Positions 33,588 to 41,953 of a DNA stretch of 51,133 nt are shown in pieces. Made by a program: the position numbers and the translations under genes. This DNA comes from Oceanobacillus indicireducens (GTDB taxonomy: Bacteria > Bacillota > Bacilli > Bacillales > Amphibacillaceae). Numbering within the stretch: position 1 is the first letter of the stretch; each line of letters begins with the position of its first letter. The stretch spans positions 6,869 to 58,001 of the forward strand of contig NZ_BMOS01000004.1 in the NCBI RefSeq assembly GCF_014647195.1, written 5' to 3'. The notes beneath the pieces are model-generated. The model saw only the letters and a program-made list of their open reading frames with translations. It made no database searches and was not told where the DNA came from.

Positions 33588-34766
33588 TTATTCATATTGG
33601 AATGAAATTTTCCCACGGCATATTGTATATTTAATGTTCAGATCATCATCGACCAATAGGATATCGGCAACTTTCCCTAGAGTAATACTGCCTTTTTGAT
33701 CGTAAATGCCAATTTGTTTTGCCGGGTTAACGGAAGCCATCTCAACAATATTACGCAGCTTAACACCTTCCAGTTGAAGCATTTGCTTAGCACCATCATG
33801 CATCTTCAAAATACTGCCTGCTAATGTTCCATCTTCTAAAACAGCTCTATCATTTTTTACTTTAACTGGCTGACCACCAAGCTCATAGTCTCCATCTGGC
33901 AGCCCTTTAGCCCGCATCGCATCCGTAATTAAAATAATCCGCTCACTGCCCATGTTATTATAAATTAATTGCAGCATTTCTGGGGTAACATGAATTCCAT
34001 CTGCGATAAGCTCTGCTCGTAATTCATCCAATTGAAATGCAGCACCAACTGCACCAATATCACGGTGATGGATTCCATTCATTGCATTGCAAAGGTGGGT
34101 CAGTTGGCTAACCCCTTGTGCTACTGCCTTTTTGATTCCAGCAAATCCAGCATCTGTATGCCCTGCCGATACATTCACACCAGCTGCTGCGAGATGTTTT
34201 ATAAAAAGACCTTCTTCATCATGCTCTGGTGCCATCGTAATCGTTTTTATATTGCCACCTGATTGCTCCTGCCATTTCTTAAATTGCTCTAAATCTGGCT
34301 TAACAATATACTCTTTTGGTTGTGCGCCAGCTTTTGACTTTTCTACAAAAGGGCCTTCCAAATGGATACCGATCATTTCCGCCTGACCCGGTTTATTTGG
34401 ATAACGTGCAGCATTTTCTAAGGCTTTCGAAATGTTATCAGGTGACTGCGTAATCGTCGTTGCGATAAAGCTTGTCGTTCCTTCCATTGGTAAAAGCGAT
34501 GCAATCTTGTCCAGCGCTTCTTCTGTTGCATCCATGGTGTCCGCTCCATTTGCACCGTGGATGTGACCATCGATAAATCCAGGGATGGCGATTAGCCCGG
34601 TCGCATCAATAATGTGAGCGACCTCAGTGAAAGTCTGTGTGAAGGACTCTCCCTCCAAAAGGCTTTGAATCTGTTCATTTTCAATGTAAATCCCACCATT
34701 TGGGATAACTTTATCTTCCAGATAGATTTTAGCATTTTTTATAAGAATGGACTTATTGGTTTCCAT
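33588..34766 (-). CDS. nagA: N-acetylglucosamine-6-phosphate deacetylase
   Basis: A 392-residue amidohydrolase that removes acetate from GlcNAc-6-P. Metal and catalytic residues are visible in GFIDGHIHG, GIHLEGPFVE (Glu), GHTDAG, THLCNAMNGIHHRD and the catalytic Asp in LITDAMRAKG. It feeds nagB downstream. An AGAGGG site lies 8 nt before the ATG. Confidence 0.95.
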   Translation of the reverse strand: METNKSILIKNAKIYLEDKVIPNGGIYIENEQIQSLLEGESFTQTFTEVAHIIDATGLIAIPGFIDGHIHGANGADTMDATEEALDKIASLLPMEGTTSFIATTITQSPDNISKALENAARYPNKPGQAEMIGIHLEGPFVEKSKAGAQPKEYIVKPDLEQFKKWQEQSGGNIKTITMAPEHDEEGLFIKHLAAAGVNVSAGHTDAGFAGIKKAVAQGVSQLTHLCNAMNGIHHRDIGAVGAAFQLDELRAELIADGIHVTPEMLQLIYNNMGSERIILITDAMRAKGLPDGDYELGGQPVKVKNDRAVLEDGTLAGSILKMHDGAKQMLQLEGVKLRNIVEMASVNPAKQIGIYDQKGSITLGKVADILLVDDDLNIKYTICRGKISFQYE

Positions 34767-34799
34767 TGTTCGCGCCCTCTCTGCAAATTTCTGCTAATG

Positions 34800-35291
34800 C
34801 TATTTGTCTTCAGCTGTTATAATAACCGTTTCTCCTGCTTTAGCTGTCTTTTCAGATGTAAAGTGATAATTTTTCTTTCCTTCTGCACTATTGGTAATGA
34901 CAATTGGCGTAATTGTATTTGATGCATGTTCACCAATGTATTCCAAATCTGCTTCCATCAAAAGCTGACCAGCTTTTACTTCATCATCAACATTTATCTT
35001 TGCTGTAAATCCTTCACCTTTAAGTCCAACTGTCTCAAGTCCAATATGGATTAGAATTTCAACGCCACCTTCTGTAACAAGTCCGATCGCATGCTTCGTT
35101 TCAGCAACTTGAATAACCTTTCCGTCTACAGGCGAATAGATCTTTCCATCTTCCGGAATAATGGCAATCCCTTCACCCATCATTTTTTCGCTAAATACTG
35201 GATCCGGAACTTCTTCCAAAGGTACAATCTTTCCATTTACTGGTGCAACTATATTTTCTTCCTTTTTTTGCTTGAATAATTTTTTAAACAT
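34800..35291 (-). CDS. PTS glucose-type EIIA component (Crr-like)
   Basis: A 163-residue soluble EIIA of the glucose/GlcNAc family. The phosphorylated His is in VEILIHIGLETVGLKGEGF and the second conserved His in ETKHAIGLV. It takes phosphate from HPr and passes it to the EIIB domain of the neighbouring NagE-like permease, which lacks its own EIIA. ATG 35291 (MFKKLFKQKKEE) follows AAAGGA; the longer frame from 35324 is not supported by a binding site. Confidence 0.9.
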   Translation of the reverse strand: MFKKLFKQKKEENIVAPVNGKIVPLEEVPDPVFSEKMMGEGIAIIPEDGKIYSPVDGKVIQVAETKHAIGLVTEGGVEILIHIGLETVGLKGEGFTAKINVDDEVKAGQLLMEADLEYIGEHASNTITPIVITNSAEGKKNYHFTSEKTAKAGETVIITAEDK

Positions 35292-35333
35292 GGCTGATTT
35301 CCTTTCTTGTATTAGGATCATCATTATCTACTA

Positions 35334-36011
35334 TTAAAGCATATCTTTAATTTCATGAGCAAATCGGGCAGTAATATCTTTTGGCCTTGTAATTGCACCG
35401 CCGACGACTGTCGCATATACACCTAATTCAAAAACTCGCTTCAGCATTTGCGGTGTCATAATATTTCCCTCGGCAATTACTGGCTTATCGACGGCACGTA
35501 GTATCTCTTTTAAAAAGGCAAAATCATCATCATATAATTTCTTACCTTTTGTATGCTTGGTATAACCATGTAATGTCGTTCCGATGTAATCAAATCCTAA
35601 TTTTTCAGCAATAACAGCTTCTTCCATTGTTGATATATCTGCCATCAATTCAACATTTGGTGCTTTCTCTCTTGCATAGGAAACTAATTCCTCCAAAGTT
35701 TTTTCAGGTCTTTGGCTGATTGTGGCGTCCATTGCAATAACTTCACAGCCACTTTCAATTAATTCATCGATCTCTTTACTCGTTGCGGTGATATAGACAT
35801 CAGATCCTTCATAATCCCGCTTTACAATTCCAATAACAGGAAGATCCACTTCTTTTTTTATTTCGATAATATCTTCTTTTGAATTGGCTCGAATTCCTTT
35901 TCCCCCACCTTGAGCAGCAGCAAGTGCCATCTTACTCATGATAAAGGACGAATGAAGCGGTTCGTCTTCTAACGCTTGACACGATACAATTAAATTTCTC
36001 GGTAATTTCAA
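35334..36011 (-). CDS. nanE: N-acetylmannosamine-6-phosphate 2-epimerase
   Basis: A TIM-barrel epimerase of about 225 residues that converts ManNAc-6-P to GlcNAc-6-P. It shows [32 protein letters not shown], the phosphate-binding IAEGNI and [12 protein letters not shown] 36011 is preferred: GGAG lies 9 nt before it, whereas the ATG at 36020 directly abuts the GGAG. Its presence in a GlcNAc PTS operon suggests that ManNAc or sialic-acid-derived sugars enter the same route. Confidence 0.9.
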   Translation of the reverse strand: MKLPRNLIVSCQALEDEPLHSSFIMSKMALAAAQGGGKGIRANSKEDIIEIKKEVDLPVIGIVKRDYEGSDVYITATSKEIDELIESGCEVIAMDATISQRPEKTLEELVSYAREKAPNVELMADISTMEEAVIAEKLGFDYIGTTLHGYTKHTKGKKLYDDDFAFLKEILRAVDKPVIAEGNIMTPQMLKRVFELGVYATVVGGAITRPKDITARFAHEIKDML

Positions 36012-36026
36012 AACAGTCATCTCCTA

Positions 36027-37577
36027 TTACTTCTCCAATTCTTCCTCAACCTCATTTTTAATAACAGAAACCTGTGGTCCGTAGATTACTTGTACGCCTT
36101 CACCTTTTACAATAACACCTTTACTTCCTGTTTGCTGTAAGGCATCCTTGTCTACCATTTCGCCATCTTTAACCGTGACACGCAATCTCGTCGCACAATT
36201 ATCGACATCAACAAGGTTATCTTTTCCACCCAATGCTTGAATAATTGCAAGTGGTCGCTCCTCACCGGAACCTTGAGTTGTTTGTACTGTCGTATCATCT
36301 TCTGCCTTCTTGTCTTCACGTCCAGGTGTTTTAAAATTAAACTTCCTTATCAAGAAAGTGAACGTAAAGAAATATAAGAAGAACCAAATGACTCCGATTG
36401 GGATAACATACATCCAGTTCGTTAAAGCCTGACCTTGTAATATTCCAAATAAAATAAAGTCAATAAATCCTCCTGAGAAGGTTTGTCCGATTGTTATTTG
36501 GAAAATATGTGCTAGCATAAATGCTAAACCGTCAAAAATTGCATGGATCACATAAAGCACTGGTGCGATAAATAAGAATGAGAATTCCAATGGCTCTGTA
36601 ATACCCGTTAAAAAGGACGTCAATCCAGCTGAAAGCATTAATCCACCGACAACCTTTTTATTTTCAGGCTTCGCAGTTCTATAGATGGCGTAAGCTGCCC
36701 CTAATAATCCAAACATCATCGTAATGAATCGCCCAGACATAAAACGTGAAGTACCTTCAAAGAATTTCGTTGTCGTAGGGTCACCCAATTGTGCAAAGAA
36801 TATATTTTGTGTTCCTTGAATTAATTGCCCACCAATTTCCAATGCTCCACCTAAGCCAGTTTGCCAGAACGGTAAATAGAAAATGTGATGCAGTCCAAAT
36901 GGGCCTAATAAACGCAAGATAAAGCCATAGAAGAATGTACCAATATACCCTGTTGCATTAACAATATCCCCAAAGCTAAAAATACCATTTTGAATAATCG
37001 GCCATACAAAATACATGACCGTTCCAAGAATAATTGCAGAAAAAGAAGTTACAATTGGAACAAATCGTGATCCTCCAAAGAATCCTAAGAACTGTGGCAA
37101 CTCAATTTTATTAAATCGATTATGCAGCATACCTGCCATAATCCCAACAAGAATTCCGCCAAAAACACCTGACTCTAATGTTTGAACTCCTAATGTAACA
37201 CCTTGCCCAACTGCTGAAAGATTATCTGCTGCAAGGCTATCTGTAATAATTAAAATAGCATTAATTGTTGCATTCATGACAAGGTAACCAATTAATGCAG
37301 CTAACCCTGCGGTACCTTTATCTGATTTAGCGAGACCAATGGCAACACCTACCGCAAAGATAACCGGTAGATTCGCAAACACAATGTCCCCAGCAGAACT
37401 CATTATCGTAAAAATTGCTTGAAGCCAACTATGGTCTAAAATTGGATAAACACTAACTGTATTTGGATTAGATAAAGCACCACCGATACCAAGCAAAAGA
37501 CCTGCTGCAGGCAGAATAGCAATTGGAAGCATAAACGATTTCCCAAATTGCTGCGCTTTACCGAAAAACTTTTTCAT
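36027..37577 (-). CDS. nagE: N-acetylglucosamine PTS permease, EIICB
   Basis: A 516-residue PTS permease. The N-terminal EIIC domain has about ten hydrophobic segments with AGLLLGIGGAL, GGILVGIMAGMLHNRF and GITEPLEFSFLFIAPVLY. The C-terminal EIIB domain has the phosphocysteine in DNCATRLRV. Imports and phosphorylates GlcNAc (or glucose-type sugars). No EIIA is fused; the separate gene at 34800 fits. The GlcNAc assignment rests on co-operonic nagA, nagB and nanE. AGGTGTT-type site (CGGAGGTG) precedes the ATG. Confidence 0.9.
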   Translation of the reverse strand: MKKFFGKAQQFGKSFMLPIAILPAAGLLLGIGGALSNPNTVSVYPILDHSWLQAIFTIMSSAGDIVFANLPVIFAVGVAIGLAKSDKGTAGLAALIGYLVMNATINAILIITDSLAADNLSAVGQGVTLGVQTLESGVFGGILVGIMAGMLHNRFNKIELPQFLGFFGGSRFVPIVTSFSAIILGTVMYFVWPIIQNGIFSFGDIVNATGYIGTFFYGFILRLLGPFGLHHIFYLPFWQTGLGGALEIGGQLIQGTQNIFFAQLGDPTTTKFFEGTSRFMSGRFITMMFGLLGAAYAIYRTAKPENKKVVGGLMLSAGLTSFLTGITEPLEFSFLFIAPVLYVIHAIFDGLAFMLAHIFQITIGQTFSGGFIDFILFGILQGQALTNWMYVIPIGVIWFFLYFFTFTFLIRKFNFKTPGREDKKAEDDTTVQTTQGSGEERPLAIIQALGGKDNLVDVDNCATRLRVTVKDGEMVDKDALQQTGSKGVIVKGEGVQVIYGPQVSVIKNEVEEELEK

Positions 37578-37612
37578 AAAAATAACACCTCCGGAAAATT
37601 ATTTTCATAAAC

Positions 37613-37641
37613 ATCTTAACAACCGCTTTCATTTATGTCAA
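37613..37641 (-). promoter_or_regulatory. Sigma-A promoter of the nag operon
   Basis: On the minus strand TTGACA (37641-37636) and TAAGAT (37618-37613) are exactly 17 nt apart. The spacer contains TGAAAGCGGTTGTT, a degenerate catabolite-repression-like sequence with about three mismatches to the cre consensus. Confidence 0.7.
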
Positions 37642-37662
37642 TATAATATTGAATCGCAATGA

Positions 37663-37671
37663 TGGTATAAT
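37663..37671 (+). promoter_or_regulatory. Extended -10 promoter of the murR/rpiR gene
   Basis: TGGTATAAT is an extended -10 element 30 nt before the regulator start; no good -35 box is seen. It faces the nagE promoter in the 124-bp intergenic region. Confidence 0.5.
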
Positions 37672-37700
37672 GTTTAAAGTTAAGAAGGGAGATGAAGCCG

Positions 37701-38498
37701 TTGAATTTCGAAAATAGGATTCAAAAATATAACGCTGTACTGACCGAAAGCGATCGAAAAATTACAAAGTATCTACTTGCAAATAAAGTTACTATACGTG
37801 ATAAAACCATTATCGATTTAGCAGAGGAAATTCAAGTATCTCCAGCTAGTATAACTAGGTTTTGCAAAAAAATTGATTTCAGCACGTTTCAGCAAATGAA
37901 ATACTCCTTAATCGGCACAAGTACAGAGAATAAGAAAAGTGATCATACATTCGATACAGTCTATAACTATTATCAGACGATTATCAAATCAACCCAGCAA
38001 TTTTTCAGCGAAGAACAAACAGCTAGAATTGTGAATCTCATTTTAGACTCAAATAAGGTATTATTTTGTGGAATTGGCAACTCCGGATTGGTTGCACATG
38101 AGTTCAACAGCAGAATATATCGAATGGGAATCACTTCAGAATCTGTAACGGATGCACATGATCTGTTAATGAAAAGCAGTCTACTAAAAGAAAATGATTT
38201 GCTCGTTTGCTTCTCGAATTCCGGAAAAACAAAACCTATTATTGACTCAGCAAAAATAGCAAAATCCAATAAGGCAACCATTATGGTTGTAACCAATTTT
38301 GAACAAACAGCTTTAACCAAACTCGCAGACGAGGTTGTTCTCATCTCAAGCTATAAGTACATTGATGATGCGAAGTTCATTAATTCTCAATTACCAGGAC
38401 TCTTCCTGCTTGATTTACTAACCTACAAATTACTTAACCATGAAGATTTAATGCGTGCACGTCAACGAACATTAGATGCCATTGAGAAATATAGTTAA
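37701..38498 (+). CDS. MurR/RpiR family regulator with SIS domain
   Basis: A 265-residue regulator. The N-terminal HTH_6 domain (IIDLAEEIQVSPASITRFCKKIDF) is followed by a SIS sugar-phosphate-binding domain (VLFCGIGNSGLVAHEF, CFSNSGKTKPIIDSAKIAK). Divergent from the nag operon, it probably controls it in response to an amino-sugar phosphate such as GlcNAc-6-P or ManNAc-6-P. TTG 37701 is preferred because GGAG lies 9 nt before it; the ATG at 37692 abuts the GGAG. Confidence 0.87.
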   Translation: MNFENRIQKYNAVLTESDRKITKYLLANKVTIRDKTIIDLAEEIQVSPASITRFCKKIDFSTFQQMKYSLIGTSTENKKSDHTFDTVYNYYQTIIKSTQQFFSEEQTARIVNLILDSNKVLFCGIGNSGLVAHEFNSRIYRMGITSESVTDAHDLLMKSSLLKENDLLVCFSNSGKTKPIIDSAKIAKSNKATIMVVTNFEQTALTKLADEVVLISSYKYIDDAKFINSQLPGLFLLDLLTYKLLNHEDLMRARQRTLDAIEKYS

Positions 38499-38689
38499 TG
38501 AATAGGCTTGAGTTCTGAAAACTAAATTATGAGATACGAAAATAGCTGCTAGCATGATCTTCTACAAAATTCAAGAAATGTTGACGTTTAAACGAGTAAA
38601 ATAAGGCGTGGGAGCTAACACTGAAAAAAGTGTAAACCCAACGCCTCTGTTCACTGCGATATCCTGCATCCGCGACAATGTGTTCCGGC

Positions 38690-39230
38690 AGTTCGAAAAA
38701 GTTTTCTTCAATCGAGTCGAGAAAAGATTGGGAATATAATGCGGACGAAGATACCTTTTTGGGCCCAAATAGACGAGAAGTACGGTTTAGCCATCATTAA
38801 ACACGAACAGACAGGTACGGATTCACCCGTGAATTTAAAGTGTACGAATGTGAGGACTGTTCGGGCTGTCTACTCCGCGATTTATGCACGAAGGCAAAAG
38901 AAGGAAACAACCGAAAAGTCTACAAATTAATGAAAAGTGGAGTCCCAAAAAGAATATATACGTACGAAGTTTTCAGACGAGAAAACTGGTAAAATTTACG
39001 GAAAACGTAAAATCGACCTAGAACCAGCATTCGGTTTCCTGAAGGCTAATTTGGGTTTCACTCGTTTTTCCGTCAGGGGAAAACAGAAAGTGAAGAATGA
39101 ATTAGCCTTTGCATTGATGGCGGTGAATTTGAGTAAAAACGCCACCATGAACGGAAAATCGTGCCGGGATAGGAAAAATCACAAAAAAAGGTTCCAAGCA
39201 AATTTTTATTGCTTGTCTACGAAGGACTAA
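38690..39230 (+). pseudogene. IS1182-family transposase, degraded C-terminal remnant
   Basis: Pieces in three frames together match the C-terminal half of IS1182-type DDE transposases: WEYNADEDTFLGPNRREVRF, then YGFTREFKVYECEDCSGCLL with RDLCTKAKEGNNRKVY (the zinc-like Cys cluster), then KTGKIYGKRKIDLEPAFGF, LKANLGFTRFSVRGKQKVKN and ALMAVNLSK. Several frameshifts and the loss of the N-terminal half make it inactive. No terminal inverted repeats were found. 38499-38690 holds an AGGCGT/ACGCCT hairpin and no gene. Confidence 0.8.
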
Positions 39231-39244
39231 TGATGCTTGCTGCA

Positions 39245-39300
39245 AAAAATAGAGCAATAGCAATGGTAAAAGTAATAGCCATTGTTATCGCTCTATTTTT
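39245..39300. terminator. 22-bp near-perfect hairpin with flanking A/T runs
   Basis: AAAAATAGAGCAATAGCAAT (39245-39264, then GG) pairs with CCATTGTTATCGCTCTATTT (39279-39298, then TT), two non-Watson-Crick positions. It follows the transposase remnant and may have been its terminator. 39301-39463 shows no gene. Confidence 0.65.
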
Positions 39301-39463
39301 AATCCTGTGAATTGACACTGCGAGTTTTCGGCATTTGTCCAAATTCGAGCAGTAAAACTGCAGTGATCAACTTAGGTAACTAATGGACTCTGTTAACCTT
39401 AGATTAAAGCCAGTTCTACAATGGCCCGAGCTGCAGACATTTTGCCGAAATGTTCGACAGACA

Positions 39464-40642
39464 TTACCGGCTCTCCTCCTTCAACCTGAGTTTCCTCAAC
39501 CGACGAACTACTTCATCTAATCGCTCTTTACTAACCGTTAAAGCAATTCGAATATAACCTTCACCTGATGGTCCAAAAGCTGTTCCTGGAGTAACAATCA
39601 CTCCAGCCTCCTCTAGCAGTTTGTTAGCAAAACTGTTCGCTGTAAATCCAGTGGGAACCTTCGCCCAAAGAAAAATGGTTCCTCTCGTTTTTTCTGTAGA
39701 AATCCCTAATTCGTTCAGCGCTGTGTATAGCTTCTCCATCCGCTCTTGATAAATGGCATTATGCTCCTTGACTGCGGATAAATCACTCCGTAACGCTGTA
39801 GCCGCAGCCTTTTGTACAGCAAGAAACTGGGAAGAATCAATATTACTTTTCAAAGTGGCCAAGGCTTGAATGACATGCTTATTTCCAACCACATAACCGA
39901 TTCGCCAGCCTGTCATATTAAAGCTCTTTGATAATGAACCAAATTCCACTGCATAATCCTTGGCGTCTGGGACTTGCAGGACACTCGGAGCTTTATAACC
40001 GTCAAATGTTATCAGATTATATGCCGCATCGCTCGCAAGCAAAATTTTATTATTCTTTGAAAAAGTTGCTGCTTCCCGAAACGTGTTTAATTCAACAGTG
40101 GCACCTAGCGGATTGCTTGGATAATTTAACATCAAAAGTTTGGCCCGTTGCTTGTTCCTTTTAGAGATCCTGCCAAACTCTGGAATATAACCCTTTTCTT
40201 CATTTAAAGGCAATAATATACTTTCACCACCAGCCAAAAGGACCCCTTTTTGATATACTGGATAGCCCGGATCAGGGACAAATACCGCGTCACCCGGGTT
40301 TAAAACCGCCTGAAACAGATTAACAATCCCTTCCTTCGAACCGATTAGTGCCAAAACCTCTGTATCGGGATCCAGATCAACAGCATATTGTTTTTTATAA
40401 AATTCCGCAACCGCCTCTTTAAATTCAGAACAGCCACTGTACGGGGAATAACGATGGTTATCAGGATTCTTTGCCTCAAGCACGAGCCGCTCATAAACAA
40501 AATCGGGTGTAGGTAAATCAGGAGCACCAATCCCTAGATCAATAACATCGACTCCCTCTTTCTCGAGTTCCGCTTTTTTACGTTGGAATTCGGAAAATAC
40601 GTAGGCTGGTAAACTTTTCACCCTATCCGCTATCGTAATCAT
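39464..40642 (-). CDS. Class I/II PLP aminotransferase (LL-DAP-aminotransferase-like)
   Basis: A 392-residue fold-type I aminotransferase. It has IDLGIGAPDLPTP, YSPYSGCSEFKEAVAEFY, the Asn/Tyr region LLMLNYPSNPLGATV, ASDAAYNLITFDGYKAPS, the Schiff-base Lys in GSLSKSFNMTGWRIGY and Arg in GYIRIALT. It resembles LL-diaminopimelate/aspartate-type aminotransferases of Bacillaceae, but substrate cannot be assigned; firmicutes normally make diaminopimelate by another route. GGGAGG precedes the ATG. Divergent from the TAXI gene. Confidence 0.83.
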   Translation of the reverse strand: MITIADRVKSLPAYVFSEFQRKKAELEKEGVDVIDLGIGAPDLPTPDFVYERLVLEAKNPDNHRYSPYSGCSEFKEAVAEFYKKQYAVDLDPDTEVLALIGSKEGIVNLFQAVLNPGDAVFVPDPGYPVYQKGVLLAGGESILLPLNEEKGYIPEFGRISKRNKQRAKLLMLNYPSNPLGATVELNTFREAATFSKNNKILLASDAAYNLITFDGYKAPSVLQVPDAKDYAVEFGSLSKSFNMTGWRIGYVVGNKHVIQALATLKSNIDSSQFLAVQKAAATALRSDLSAVKEHNAIYQERMEKLYTALNELGISTEKTRGTIFLWAKVPTGFTANSFANKLLEEAGVIVTPGTAFGPSGEGYIRIALTVSKERLDEVVRRLRKLRLKEESR

Positions 40643-40879
40643 TTTTTACCTCCCAAATAGGTCATTCTTTTCTTATTTCTATCGTATTGAAGGTATCGCT
40701 TTTTTAGAAGAAAAGGAAAGAACAATCCTCTTCTAGAAACTCCACTTTTCAAAGTTTTGTAATACTCCTAAGCTTTCCAACATAATTTGTAATAACTTGG
40801 ATAGCTTGCCTTTTCTATGAGTTAACAAAGAACGTTTAAAATGTGGACAAAATAAAGAGGAAAAAGGGGATCGATAAAG

Positions 40880-41872
40880 TTGAGAATAAAGAATTTAATT
40901 TATTTTTTATTGTTGATGGGATGTATATTACTCATACTTGCTGCTTGTGGAGAGGGGAAGAAAAATATAGCAATTGGTCCTCCAGCAAGTGAGACGAATA
41001 CGGCATCAAGTTTAATTCTTGATGCATATGGGATCGGTGATGGTGATTACAATGCGTATCAAGAAGGATTTGGTGATGCGGCAGATGGCGTACAGGATGG
41101 AAATATTGATATATCAATTGGTATTTTAGGCTTGCCTGCAGGTAACATTGAAAGCCTGCAAGCATCTGTTGGGGATGTGAAAATGCTAGGACTCTCGGAT
41201 GAAGCGATCGCACATATTGAGGAAAATAGTGGGTACAAACGTTTCACTATTCCACAAGATACGTACGATTTTCTTGAATCAGATGTTGAAACTGTTACGG
41301 CCTATGCAATTCTAATGGCAAGCACCGATACAATTGATGAAGAGCTTGGTTATGAGCTTGCAAAAAGTATGGTTGAGAATGCGAACGAAAATACACATGC
41401 ACAGTCTGAACATATGACATTAGAAAATGCTCTTCTTGGGGCAGAGGGACTACCAATTCATCCAGGTGCAAAACGTTATTATGAAGAACAAGGCTTAACA
41501 GTAGACAATCCTGTAGCAGAATTAAATACAACGGAAGCGAAACCTGAGCTTATATTAGGAACGGGCAGTCAAGGCGGCACCTATTATCCTCTTGGAGGAG
41601 AAATGGCTAATATTTGGAATAACCATATCGATGGCATCAATATAACGAATACGGAAACTGGGGCATCGATTGAAAACCTTGTTGGAATTCGTAACGGGGA
41701 TATTGACCTTGGTATGACCGTTCATGTTCCAGCACAAGCTGCAATTAATGGGGAAGCGGATTTTGAAGGAGAGAAAGTTGAGAACGCCGCTTTTATCGGT
41801 CATATTTATCCAGAGGTTATTCAAATTATAACCCGTGAAAGTACTGGTATCGAGAGCCTTGATGACTTTTAA
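40880..41872 (+). CDS. TAXI-family TRAP substrate-binding lipoprotein, circularly permuted
   Basis: A 330-residue lipoprotein with lipobox LILAAC (Cys 23). Segment order is reversed relative to normal TAXI proteins. Residues 28-205 (IAIGPPASETNTAS, DGNIDISIG, SLENALLG-like LENALLGAEGLPIHPGAKRYY) match the usual C-terminal half. Residues 222-330 (ELILGTGSQGGTYYPLGG, GASIENL, GDIDLGM, IYPEVIQIITRESTGIESLDDF) match the usual N-terminal half. Both halves are complete, joined by a linker near 205-221, so the two-lobed fold could still form. TTG 40880 follows GGGGA at 9 nt. The downstream TRAP permease supports a transport role. Confidence 0.82.
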   Translation: MRIKNLIYFLLLMGCILLILAACGEGKKNIAIGPPASETNTASSLILDAYGIGDGDYNAYQEGFGDAADGVQDGNIDISIGILGLPAGNIESLQASVGDVKMLGLSDEAIAHIEENSGYKRFTIPQDTYDFLESDVETVTAYAILMASTDTIDEELGYELAKSMVENANENTHAQSEHMTLENALLGAEGLPIHPGAKRYYEEQGLTVDNPVAELNTTEAKPELILGTGSQGGTYYPLGGEMANIWNNHIDGINITNTETGASIENLVGIRNGDIDLGMTVHVPAQAAINGEADFEGEKVENAAFIGHIYPEVIQIITRESTGIESLDDF

Positions 41873-41953
41873 TTTCATCATTCGCAAATGTTGGGGGATC
41901 TTTTAACCAGGAAGGTCCCTCATCGTTTAGCTTCTCCGTAAGGGTGTGATTAG

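Noticed and set aside
37619-37635. cre site in the nag promoter spacer
   Set aside because: About three mismatches to the consensus, too weak to list as a separate feature.
38571-38768. Minus-strand open frame in the IS remnant
   Set aside because: Antisense to the degraded transposase; no binding site.
40932-41887. Minus-strand open frames opposite the TAXI gene
   Set aside because: Shadows of the coding strand; no ribosome binding sites and odd composition.
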